Source: Roseicyclus sp965662675
GTDB lineage: Bacteria; Pseudomonadota; Alphaproteobacteria; Rhodobacterales; Rhodobacteraceae
Assembly: GCF_965662675.1 (NCBI RefSeq)
Contig: NZ_CBFIIK010000085.1
Span: 1-12,262 of the forward strand
Length of the DNA stretch: 12,262 bases
Reading direction: 5' to 3'
Below the pieces are notes generated by a model. The model saw only the letters and a program-made list of their open reading frames with translations, was not told the origin of the DNA and searched no databases. The position numbers and the translations under genes are program-made. This document shows, in pieces, positions 1-6,379 of the stretch. The first letter of the stretch is position 1, and every line of letters starts with the position of its first letter.

Positions 1-1527
1 GGGCAGGTCTTCAGCGATCAGCCCGGGACCGAAGATCAGTGCCGCCTCGGCATGCAACCAAACAGCGGCCTGTGCCGCGCGCATCGGCGGCACACCACGC
101 GCCAACAGGCCCGCGATCATGCCTGCCAGCACATCGCCTGATCCCGCGGTCGCAAGCCATGGCGTAGCGCGCGCGCCCGTTGCCGCATGCACCGCGCAAT
201 GGCCCGCAGGGTCGGCGATGAGGGTGTCGCGCCCCTTGAGCAGCACAATGCACCCCGCCCGTTTGGCCGCCGCACGCGCTGCCGCGATCCGTGAAAAGGC
301 CGGGCCGCGCGACGCAGGGCGCGCCAGCATTTCGGCCAAATCGGGGAAAAGCCGTGCAAACTCGCCATCATGCGGCGTGATGATGGCATCGGCATGCAGG
401 GCTGCGAACAATGTGTCCGGCTGATCGCCAAAGGCGCTCAGTGCATCGGCATCAAGCACAGTGGGCCGGCGGGAGGCAAGGGCGACAGGCACCAAAGACG
501 CGGCAGGCGCGAACCCCAACCCCGGCCCAAGGCAAAGCGCGCCGATCCGACCATCATCGAGCATGGTGGCAAGCTCTGCCGCCTCGTCGCACTGACGCAA
601 CATGATCGCGGTCAGCTGCGCGGCGCATTCCGCCATCGCCGCAGCCGGGGCCGCCACTGTCACCAGACCGGCGCCGATGCGCAACGCCCCCCGCGCCGCC
701 AGCCGCGCCGCACCCGATCGCCCAAGCCCGCCCGAAAGGACCAGCGCGTGGCCATGATCATACTTGTGCCCGGCTTGCTTGAGGATGTCCGAGGGCGCAG
801 GCGCATCCATAAGCCACAGATCGTCCAGCGGCCCACCCTGCCCCAATCCAATGTCGCAAACCACCACCCGGCCGCAGAAATCGGGGCCGCCGCCCAGCAC
901 ATGGCCGGGCTTGTGGCTATGAAAGCTCACCGTCAGCTCGGCCCGAAAAGCCGCGCCGCGCGCCTGCGCATCGGTCAGCATGCGCCCGGAATCGGCGCAA
1001 AGCCCAGATGGGATATCGACTGCGACCCGGTGCCAGCCGTGATATGCATCGGTGTCGAAGGGCATCAGCACGCCCTGCGCGAGATCCGGTCCCAGCCCAC
1101 GCGTCAGCCCCGTGCCGAAAAGCGCGTCGACGATCAAACCCGTACCGCCCCGCAGGTCGGGCTGGCCCGTCAGCGGCAAACTGCCGACCGCCCCCATTGC
1201 TTGCCAACGCGCGTGGTTCAGGGCCGCATCCGGTGGCAAATGCGCGGGATCGCCTAGCAAGAAAACCTCCACCTCCCAACCCCAGCCCTTGAGCAGCCGT
1301 GCGATGACGAACCCATCACCGCCGTTATTGCCCGGCCCACACAGCACGATTGCGCGCCCCGGAACCTGCGCCATCGCGGGCCATTGGACAAAGACGGCAT
1401 CGACCACGCCGCGCCCTGCCCGCTCCATCAGTTCCCGGCCCGTGGCCCGACCGCTGGCGATTGCGGCGTGTTCGATGGCCCGCATCTGCGCGGCGGTCAC
1501 GAGGCTGATGCCAGCTGGTGTTTTCAT
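1..1527 (-). CDS. nnr: Bifunctional NAD(P)H-hydrate epimerase / ADP-dependent NAD(P)H-hydrate dehydratase (3' end cut by window)
   Basis: Metabolite-repair enzyme. The N-terminal domain epimerises R-NAD(P)HX to the S form, and the C-terminal domain dehydrates S-NAD(P)HX back to NAD(P)H using ADP. I translated this frame by hand: 509 codons without a stop, reaching the window edge in the residues IAEDLP, so probably only a few C-terminal residues are missing. The YjeF_N half (about 1-235) shows GPGNNGGDG at 64-72, DALFGTG at 134-140 and DIPSG at 171-175. The ribokinase-like half (about 250-509) shows GPGLG at 334-338, DADAL at 359-363, TPHDGEF at 384-390, KGRDTLIA at 431-438 and the GSGD loop at 462-465, whose Asp465 is the expected catalytic residue. 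The ATG at 1527 begins MKTPAGISLVTAAQMR, a normal family start, with only a weak ribosome site (AAGTGAG). It diverges from glnB across 147 bp. Family assignment is secure. Confidence 0.96.
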   Translation of the reverse strand, partial: MKTPAGISLVTAAQMRAIEHAAIASGRATGRELMERAGRGVVDAVFVQWPAMAQVPGRAIVLCGPGNNGGDGFVIARLLKGWGWEVEVFLLGDPAHLPPDAALNHARWQAMGAVGSLPLTGQPDLRGGTGLIVDALFGTGLTRGLGPDLAQGVLMPFDTDAYHGWHRVAVDIPSGLCADSGRMLTDAQARGAAFRAELTVSFHSHKPGHVLGGGPDFCGRVVVCDIGLGQGGPLDDLWLMDAPAPSDILKQAGHKYDHGHALVLSGGLGRSGAARLAARGALRIGAGLVTVAAPAAAMAECAAQLTAIMLRQCDEAAELATMLDDGRIGALCLGPGLGFAPAASLVPVALASRRPTVLDADALSAFGDQPDTLFAALHADAIITPHDGEFARLFPDLAEMLARPASRGPAFSRIAAARAAAKRAGCIVLLKGRDTLIADPAGHCAVHAATGARATPWLATAGSGDVLAGMIAGLLARGVPPMRAAQAAVWLHAEAALIFGPGLIAEDLP

Positions 1528-1536
1528 ATCGCTCAC

Positions 1537-1564
1537 TTGTTCGACAATATGCCTAATTTTTAAT
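1537..1564 (+). promoter_or_regulatory. Possible glnB promoter (sigma-70-like)
   Basis: The only AT-rich stretch in the 147-bp gap between the divergent nnr and glnB genes lies here. A -10-like TTTAAT (1559-1564) follows a weak -35-like TTGTTC (1537-1542) with a 16-bp spacer. This would give a leader of about 100 nt ahead of glnB. The -35 match is poor, and nnr must also start from this gap, so the assignment is tentative. I saw no convincing sigma-54 -24/-12 element. Confidence 0.3.
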
Positions 1565-1657
1565 CACAGCCTGTCAGAATCCCGCGCGTCGCGCCCGTTC
1601 TGGATCGTAGCGCATGGATTCCCCCCGCGCAAAATGGTGTCAGGGTTCCGCACATAC

Positions 1658-1664
1658 GAGGAGG
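1658..1664 (+). promoter_or_regulatory. Ribosome binding site of glnB
   Basis: GAGGAGG, a near-perfect Shine-Dalgarno sequence, ends 10 nt before the ATG at 1675 and fixes the glnB start. Confidence 0.85.
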
Positions 1665-1674
1665 CCTGGGCCAC

Positions 1675-2013
1675 ATGAAAAAGATCGAGGCGATCATCAA
1701 ACCCTTCAAGCTCGACGAGGTGAAGGAAGCGCTGCAGGAGATCGGCATTCAGGGCCTCAGCGTCACCGAGGTGAAGGGCTTTGGCCGTCAAAAAGGCCAT
1801 ACCGAGCTTTACCGCGGTGCCGAATATGTCGTTGATTTCCTGCCCAAGGTGAAGATCGAGGTTGTGCTGACCGACGACATGGTCGATGCCGCGATCGAGG
1901 CGATCATCAGCGCCGCCAAAACCGACAAGATCGGCGACGGCAAGATCTTCGTCTCCGATATCTCGCAGGCGATCCGCATTCGTACCGGCGAAACCGGCGA
2001 CGACGCAATTTAA
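1675..2013 (+). CDS. glnB: Nitrogen regulatory protein P-II (GlnB)
   Basis: Small trimeric signal protein that reports 2-oxoglutarate, ATP/ADP and, through uridylylation by GlnD, glutamine. In this family it controls GlnE-mediated adenylylation of glutamine synthetase and the NtrB/NtrC system. The product is 112 residues, exactly the usual length. It starts MKKIEAIIKPFKLDEVKEAL, has Tyr51 in the T-loop context RGAEYVVDF (the uridylylation site), and carries the PII signature KIGDGKIFV at 85-93 followed by the C-terminal RTGETGDDAI. The KKIEAIIKPF opening and the position directly upstream of glnA favour GlnB over the paralogue GlnK, which normally sits beside amtB. A GAGGAGG ribosome site precedes it. 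It is almost certainly co-transcribed with glnA, whose start lies 75 nt beyond the glnB stop. Confidence 0.98.
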   Translation: MKKIEAIIKPFKLDEVKEALQEIGIQGLSVTEVKGFGRQKGHTELYRGAEYVVDFLPKVKIEVVLTDDMVDAAIEAIISAAKTDKIGDGKIFVSDISQAIRIRTGETGDDAI

Positions 2014-2018
2014 ACCGC

Positions 2019-2051
2019 TGGCCGTCGGGCGCGTAACGCACCGCACGGCCA
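2019..2051 (+). repeat. Inverted repeat in the glnB-glnA intergenic spacer
   Basis: A perfect 7-bp inverted repeat, TGGCCGT (2019-2025) and ACGGCCA (2045-2051), encloses a smaller GCG/CGC hairpin (2031-2039). The structure begins 5 nt after the glnB stop and ends before the glnA ribosome site. No T-tract follows, so it is not an intrinsic terminator. An RNA-stability or processing element between the two cistrons is possible but unproven. Confidence 0.5.
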
Positions 2052-2074
2052 TGTAACCACACGACCATTACGTC

Positions 2075-2083
2075 AGGGGAAGG
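2075..2083 (+). promoter_or_regulatory. Ribosome binding site of glnA
   Basis: The purine-rich AGGGGAAGG ends 5 nt before the glnA ATG at 2089 and confirms that start. Confidence 0.75.
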
Positions 2084-2088
2084 TCACG

Positions 2089-3495
2089 ATGAGCAAAGAA
2101 CACCTTTTGAAGATGATCAAGGAAGAAGGGGCGGAATACGTCGATATCCGCTTCACTGATCCGCGCGGCAAGCTGCAGCATGTGACGGTCATGTCCGACC
2201 TCGTCGACGAGGACTTCATTGAAGAAGGCTTCATGTTCGACGGCTCTTCGATCTCCGGTTGGAAGGGCATCGAAGCCTCTGACATGAAGCTGATGCTCGA
2301 TACCGAAAGCGCCTATGTCGACCCCTTCTATGCCGAGAAAACGATCTGCGTGCATTGCAACGTGGTCGAACCCGACACGGGCGAGGCCTATAACCGCGAT
2401 CCGCGCGGCATCGCGCTCAAGGCCGAAGCTTATCTGAAGTCGTCGGGCGTGGGCGACGCAGCCTATTTTGGCCCCGAGGCCGAATTCTTCGTCTTCGACG
2501 ATGTCCGCTATGCCGTATCGATGAACAAGGTCTCCTTCGAGGTCGACGCGGTCGACGGCGCATGGAACACCGACACCGAATACGAGATGGGCAACACCGG
2601 CCACCGCCCCGGCATCAAGGGCGGCTATTTCCCGGTCAACCCGATCGACCCGGCACAAGACCTGCGGTCTGAAATGCTGTCGACGATGAAGCGTATCGGC
2701 ATGAAGGTCGACAAGCACCACCACGAGGTGGCATCGAACCAGCACGAGCTTGGCCTGATTTTCGGCACGCTCACCAAGCAGGCCGATGACATCCAGAAAT
2801 ACAAGTACGTCATCCACAACGTGGCGCATGCCTATGGCAAGTCGGCAACCTTCATGCCCAAGCCGATGGCCGGCGACAACGGCACTGGCATGCATGTGAA
2901 CATGTCGATCTGGAAAGACGGCAAGCCGCTGTTTGCAGGCGACAAATATGCCGACCTGTCGAACGAGGCGCTGTATTTCATCGGCGGCATCCTCAAGCAC
3001 GCCAAGGCGCTCAACGCCTTCACCAACCCCTCGACCAACAGCTACAAGCGCTTGATCCCCGGCTTCGAAGCCCCCGTTCTGCGCGCCTATTCGGCCCGCA
3101 ACCGCTCGGGCTGCGTGCGTATTCCGTGGACCGAAAGCCCCAAGGCAAAGCGCGTCGAGGCCCGCTTCCCCGATCCGTCCGCAAACCCCTATCTGGCCTT
3201 CTCTGCACTGTTGATGGCTGGCCTCGACGGGATCATGAACAAGATCCACCCCGGCGACCCCTCGGACAAGGATCTTTACGATCTGCCCCCCGAAGAGCTG
3301 GCATCGATTCCCACCGTCTGCGCATCCTTGCGCGAAGCGCTGGAAGAGTTGGAAGCCGATCACGACTTCTTGCTCAAGGGCGGCGTGTTCGACAAGGATC
3401 AGATCGAGGCCTACATCGCCCTCAAGTGGCAAGAGGTTTACGCCTTCGAGCACACACCTCACCCGATCGAATACAAGATGTATTACAGCTGCTAA
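2089..3495 (+). CDS. glnA: Glutamine synthetase, type I (GlnA)
   Basis: Cytoplasmic dodecameric enzyme that makes glutamine from glutamate, ammonia and ATP, the entry point of ammonium assimilation. The product is 468 residues, typical of bacterial GSI. Visible landmarks: the beta-grasp start with FDGSSISGWKGI at 50-61; the metal/glutamate-binding PEAEFF at 129-134; NGTGMHVNMS at 264-273; the conserved loop around NPSTNSYKRLIPG at 313-325; and the arginine-rich NRSGCVRIP at 338-346. KDLYDLPPEE at 394-403 holds Tyr397, the site adenylylated by GlnE, so this is the covalently regulated GSI-beta type. It sits 75 nt behind glnB, which matches the regulatory loop in which PII controls GS adenylylation. 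A strong hairpin terminator follows 18 nt after the stop. Confidence 0.99.
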   Translation: MSKEHLLKMIKEEGAEYVDIRFTDPRGKLQHVTVMSDLVDEDFIEEGFMFDGSSISGWKGIEASDMKLMLDTESAYVDPFYAEKTICVHCNVVEPDTGEAYNRDPRGIALKAEAYLKSSGVGDAAYFGPEAEFFVFDDVRYAVSMNKVSFEVDAVDGAWNTDTEYEMGNTGHRPGIKGGYFPVNPIDPAQDLRSEMLSTMKRIGMKVDKHHHEVASNQHELGLIFGTLTKQADDIQKYKYVIHNVAHAYGKSATFMPKPMAGDNGTGMHVNMSIWKDGKPLFAGDKYADLSNEALYFIGGILKHAKALNAFTNPSTNSYKRLIPGFEAPVLRAYSARNRSGCVRIPWTESPKAKRVEARFPDPSANPYLAFSALLMAGLDGIMNKIHPGDPSDKDLYDLPPEELASIPTVCASLREALEELEADHDFLLKGGVFDKDQIEAYIALKWQEVYAFEHTPHPIEYKMYYSC

Positions 3496-3512
3496 TCGGC
3501 AGTTGGATCAAG

Positions 3513-3546
3513 CGAACGGGCGCCCTTGGGCGCCCGTTTCGTTTCG
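3513..3546 (+). terminator. Rho-independent terminator after glnA
   Basis: A perfect 10-bp stem, AACGGGCGCC (3515-3524) with GGCGCCCGTT (3529-3538), closes a four-base CTTG loop. It is followed by the T-rich tail TTTCGTTTCG. It lies 18-20 nt past the glnA stop, between glnA and the convergent small gene at 3576-3767. In the reverse direction the T-tail is poor, so it probably serves mainly the glnBA transcript. Confidence 0.85.
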
Positions 3547-3575
3547 TGCAGGCTGCAGCGCCAAGGACGCCGCGA

Positions 3576-3767
3576 TCAGAATCGCCCGAAACGGCGGATC
3601 ATCTGCATCGCCTTCTTGGTGCGGTTGCCGTTTTGTTGGGCTTGGGCTTGTTGCTCGGGGGTTGCATCGGCGCGGCCCTGCGTCAGCTTGTCGATCCCTG
3701 CGTTCATGCCGCGATTGACGACTTGGCGGACCACCTGCCGGATGACCATGTTGATGACACGTTCCAT
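3576..3767 (-). CDS. Uncharacterised small basic protein, 63 residues
   Basis: I do not recognise a named family. The predicted product starts MERVINMVIRQVV and ends MIRRFGRF. The N-terminal half (about 1-26) alternates hydrophobic and basic residues and could form an amphipathic helix. The middle is rich in Gln/Asn, Ala and Gly (about 31-50), and the C-terminus is Lys/Arg-rich. There is no signal peptide or true membrane span. The frame opens further upstream to a TTG at 3851, but that start has no ribosome site and lies inside the scpB terminator. The ATG at 3767 has ACGAGG with an 8-nt spacer, so I chose it. It lies downstream of scpB on the same strand and convergent with glnA. A coding origin is supported by the good ribosome site and by the residue pattern, but function is unknown. 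Confidence 0.7.
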   Translation of the reverse strand: MERVINMVIRQVVRQVVNRGMNAGIDKLTQGRADATPEQQAQAQQNGNRTKKAMQMIRRFGRF

Positions 3768-3775
3768 CTCACTGA

Positions 3776-3781
3776 CCTCGT
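3776..3781 (-). promoter_or_regulatory. Ribosome binding site deciding the start of the 63-residue gene
   Basis: On the minus strand this reads ACGAGG, 8 nt ahead of the ATG at 3767. It is the only convincing Shine-Dalgarno sequence in this open frame and excludes the upstream TTG start. Confidence 0.6.
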
Positions 3782-3838
3782 TACTCACATGCAGACCCGG
3801 ATTGGGCCGCTCATACTTGTCTGACACCAAGATATAGC

Positions 3839-3865
3839 AAAAATACGGCAAAGTCAGGTTGCCGT
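3839..3865 (-). terminator. Rho-independent terminator directly after scpB
   Basis: On the minus strand ACGGCAA (3865-3859), a 7-nt loop and TTGCCGT (3851-3845) form a perfect 7-bp stem followed at once by ATTTTTG (3844-3838). The stem begins at the base next to the scpB stop codon (3866-3868). It should end the scpA-scpB transcript and separate it from the small gene at 3576-3767. The stem is of moderate strength, so some read-through is likely. Confidence 0.7.
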
Positions 3866-4567
3866 TTATTGGCCCTCATCATCGACGAGATCATCGTCAT
3901 CATGATCGTCGCGCATGGCCATTTCCGCGTCATCTTCAAACATGTCGCCCGTATCGCTTTGACCAACCGCCTCGGGCTCGGCCCCTTCGGGTGGGCGGCT
4001 TTCCAAAAGCCCCGCTTCGCGCAATTCCTTGAGGCCGGGCAGATCGCGCGCCGATTCCAGCCCGAAATGATCAAGAAATCCCTGCGTCACCACATAGGTG
4101 ACGGGGCGGCCGGGCGTCATGCGGCGGCGCCCGAAGCGCACCCATTCCATCTCGATCAACTGATCGACCGTGCCCTTGGAGGCCGACACGCCCCGGATCT
4201 CTTCGATCTCGGCGCGGGTAACGGGCTGGTGATAGGCGATGATCGCAAGCGTCTCGATCGCGGCACGCGACAGCTTGCGGGTTTCGACCGTTTCGCGCGA
4301 CATCAAGAAGCCCAAGTCAGCCGCCGTGCGGATCGCCCAAGCATCGCCCACGCGCGCCACCGTTACGCCGCGCCCCTCGTAGCGCTTGCGCAAGAGCTGC
4401 AAGGCCTCGGCGGCATCGCAGCCGTGGGGCATGCGCGCCTCCATCTCGGCCACGCTCAGCGGGCGGGCGGCGGCAAAGAGCATCGCTTCGACCATCCGCT
4501 CTTGCTCGGCCAAGGGGGGGGCGCGAAACAGGCTTTCTTCGCGCACGGGTTTGGGCGTGTCCGTCAT
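3866..4567 (-). CDS. scpB: Segregation and condensation protein B (ScpB)
   Basis: Winged-helix (kite) subunit that binds the ScpA kleisin in the SMC-ScpAB condensin complex acting on the nucleoid. The product is 233 residues. The first winged helix spans about 22-90, and the second about 97-170 with the conserved TLAIIAYHQPVTRAEIEEIR at 106-125 and the family's GRPVTYVVTQGFLDHFGL run at 153-170. The C-terminal part from about 196 is an acidic extension ending in an Asp-rich cluster (219-231), longer and more acidic than the core fold needs. The ATG at 4567 directly follows the scpA stop codon with no gap, so translation is presumably coupled. An intrinsic terminator begins immediately past its TAA. 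Confidence 0.97.
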   Translation of the reverse strand: MTDTPKPVREESLFRAPPLAEQERMVEAMLFAAARPLSVAEMEARMPHGCDAAEALQLLRKRYEGRGVTVARVGDAWAIRTAADLGFLMSRETVETRKLSRAAIETLAIIAYHQPVTRAEIEEIRGVSASKGTVDQLIEMEWVRFGRRRMTPGRPVTYVVTQGFLDHFGLESARDLPGLKELREAGLLESRPPEGAEPEAVGQSDTGDMFEDDAEMAMRDDHDDDDLVDDEGQ

Positions 4568-5368
4568 CTATTCGTCCCTACGACGCAATTCGATCGGCGA
4601 AAAGGTCTCCGATTGCCGGATCAGCACCTTGCCCGCCTTGGCCAGTTCCAAAGCGGCCGCGAAACTCGCCGCCATGGCCGAGCGGCGCCGTTTGGGATCG
4701 CCACGCCATTCGGTGGGCAGATAGCTGGAAAGATCGGTCCAATCGCCAGCATAGCCGATCATCCCGCGCATCCGGTCAAGCGCCTGCTCCATCGTCAGCA
4801 CATTGTCACGGTCCATGACGAAGGGACGAAACTCATCGCGGGTGCGGATGCGGGCATAGGCCTGCATCAGGTCCAACAGACCTGCGGTGTAGGTGATGCG
4901 CCTTGCGGTCGCGACTTCTTGTTCCTCGCCACGGGCAAAGCGGTCCTGCCCCAGACGGTCGCGCGCCATGAGCTTGGCGGCGCAATCGCGCATCGCCGCC
5001 AGCCGTTCGAGTTGAAAGGCCAGATAGGCCGCCATCTCTTCGCCCGAAGGCCCATCCTCGGTCGGGTCGGGCGGCAAGAGCAGGCGCGATTTCAAGAATG
5101 CCAGCCATGCCGCCATGACGAGGTAATCGGCCGCCAATTCGATCCTGAGCGCGCGCGCCTGGTCGATGAAGGTCAGATATTGCTCGGTCAATTGCAGGAT
5201 CGACACCTTGCGCAGATCGACCTTTTGCGTCCGCGACAGCGTCAAGAGCAGGTCGAGAGGCCCCTCGAACCCGTCCACATCGACAATCAGCGCCTCGGCC
5301 GCGCGGCGCGAGGCGACAGCGTCCCATTGGGTGTCCGCATCATTGGCGGGCACGGGCGTGTCAGCCAT
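4568..5368 (-). CDS. scpA: Segregation and condensation protein A (ScpA kleisin)
   Basis: Kleisin that bridges the SMC dimer heads and recruits ScpB, needed for chromosome compaction and partitioning. The product is 266 residues. The N-terminal SMC-neck-binding region carries the signature FEGPLDLLLTLSRTQKVDL at 34-52 and the following ISILQLTEQY-type helix (VSILQLTEQYLTFID). The C-terminal winged helix ends in SETFSPIELRRRDE. The frame is open upstream to 5533, but those codons overlap nagZ and give no family-like sequence. The ATG at 5368 has GGAGAGG upstream and starts just ahead of the conserved region, so it is the start. It overlaps the end of nagZ by 8 bp (ATGGCTGA, 5361-5368) and abuts scpB, which indicates one operon. 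Confidence 0.97.
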   Translation of the reverse strand: MADTPVPANDADTQWDAVASRRAAEALIVDVDGFEGPLDLLLTLSRTQKVDLRKVSILQLTEQYLTFIDQARALRIELAADYLVMAAWLAFLKSRLLLPPDPTEDGPSGEEMAAYLAFQLERLAAMRDCAAKLMARDRLGQDRFARGEEQEVATARRITYTAGLLDLMQAYARIRTRDEFRPFVMDRDNVLTMEQALDRMRGMIGYAGDWTDLSSYLPTEWRGDPKRRRSAMAASFAAALELAKAGKVLIRQSETFSPIELRRRDE

Positions 5369-6374
5369 AGACCTCTCCGTCCAGAAGATCGGCAAGGTCG
5401 GCTTCCACGGCAGCGATGTCAAGCGGCGCGGGATGGCTGCGTTGGGCAAGCGCGCGCGCGCAGCGCGCCTGCGCCGCACCTTCCAGATCGCCGGCATCGG
5501 CCAGAACCAACGCCATCTCGGCGCGATCGCCATTGCAATGCAGGATCAGATCGCAGCCCGCGGCACGCGCGCGGGCCGCACGCTCGCCGATCGGTCCGGG
5601 CAGCGCCCCCATCGAGAGGTCGTCGGTCATGAGCGCCCCATCAAAGCCGATCTGGTCGCGGATCTTGTCGATCAACATGCGCGAGAATGTGGCGGGCAGA
5701 TCGGGGTCGATCGCCTCGTAGACGATATGGGCGGTCATGCCCAAGGGCAGATCGGCCAAGGGTTTGAAGGCCGCGAAATCGACCCGCTCCAGTTCCGCAA
5801 GCGGCGCGCTGACACGCGGCAGGCTGAGGTGGCTGTCCACCTCGCCCAGACCATAGCCGGGCAAATGTTTCAGCACAGGCAATACGCCGCCCGCAACCAA
5901 CCCTTGCGCCACGGCTCGGCCCGCGCCGATCACCGTATTGGGTTCGGTGCCGTAAAGCCGGTTGAGCAAAACCGGATGCGTCGTTTGACGCGCGACATCG
6001 GCCAAGGGCATGCAATTCACATCGATCCCCATCTCGCGCAATTCATGCGCGATCAGCCGGGCGCGCAGATACATGGCACGCGCTGCGCGTTCGGGGCCTG
6101 CTTGCGCCATCTGCTCCAGGGCAGGTCGCCACTGCCGCCAGTAAGGGGCGCGCATGCGCTGCACCCGTCCGCCCTCTTGGTCGATCAAGATCGGCGCGTC
6201 ACGCCCAACCGCCGCGCGCAGATCGGATGTCAGCGCCAAAAGCTGGGTGGGGTCTTCGATGTTGCGGGCGAACAGGATAAAGCCCCAAGGCTGGGCTTGC
6301 GCGAAAAAGCGCGCTTCATCGGGGGATAGGCGCGGGCCTTCGCAACCAAGGATCGTGGCCGAAAGCCCGGACAT
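5361..6374 (-). CDS. nagZ: Beta-N-acetylhexosaminidase (NagZ, glycoside hydrolase family 3)
   Basis: Cytoplasmic enzyme of peptidoglycan recycling that removes N-acetylglucosamine from anhydro-muropeptides. The product is 337 residues, the usual single-domain length. Landmarks: LIDQEGGRVQR at 63-73, the substrate-loop segment KHLPGYG at 169-175 followed by the Asp-His dyad in DSH at 180-182, and MTDDLSM at 249-255, whose Asp251 is the expected nucleophile. Most family members read KHxPGHG, so PGYG here is a visible substitution, though the catalytic DSH is intact. The ATG at 6374 begins MSGLSATILGCEG. The longer frame up to 6572 runs into the SPOR gene and is rejected. It lies 5 nt after the SPOR gene and overlaps scpA by 8 bp. 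Confidence 0.95.
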   Translation of the reverse strand: MSGLSATILGCEGPRLSPDEARFFAQAQPWGFILFARNIEDPTQLLALTSDLRAAVGRDAPILIDQEGGRVQRMRAPYWRQWRPALEQMAQAGPERAARAMYLRARLIAHELREMGIDVNCMPLADVARQTTHPVLLNRLYGTEPNTVIGAGRAVAQGLVAGGVLPVLKHLPGYGLGEVDSHLSLPRVSAPLAELERVDFAAFKPLADLPLGMTAHIVYEAIDPDLPATFSRMLIDKIRDQIGFDGALMTDDLSMGALPGPIGERAARARAAGCDLILHCNGDRAEMALVLADAGDLEGAAQARCARALAQRSHPAPLDIAAVEADLADLLDGEVYG

Positions 6375-6379
6375 GCGCG

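Noticed and set aside
370..1257. 295-codon plus-strand open frame inside nnr
   Set aside because: The minus strand encodes a continuous Nnr protein with all active-site motifs through this stretch; the plus frame is a shadow.
1590..1660. Sigma-54 promoter or NtrC site upstream of glnB
   Set aside because: I looked for the TGGCAC-N5-TTGC pattern and for NtrC-type dyads because of the nitrogen genes. No stretch matches convincingly.
2068..3462. 464-codon open frame antisense to glnA
   Set aside because: It lies almost entirely over glnA. Its translation resembles no family I know, and long antisense frames are a common by-product of GC-rich codon use.
3768..3851. N-terminal extension of the 63-residue gene back to a TTG
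   Set aside because: It has no ribosome site, the extra residues do not resemble the rest, and the start codon lies within the scpB terminator stem.
3869..5632. 587-codon open frame antisense to scpB and scpA
   Set aside because: It covers two clearly recognised genes on the other strand and has no family-like motif or ribosome site.
5166..6329. 387-codon plus-strand open frame over nagZ
   Set aside because: Antisense to nagZ/scpA, with Arg/Gln/His-rich composition and no recognisable domain.
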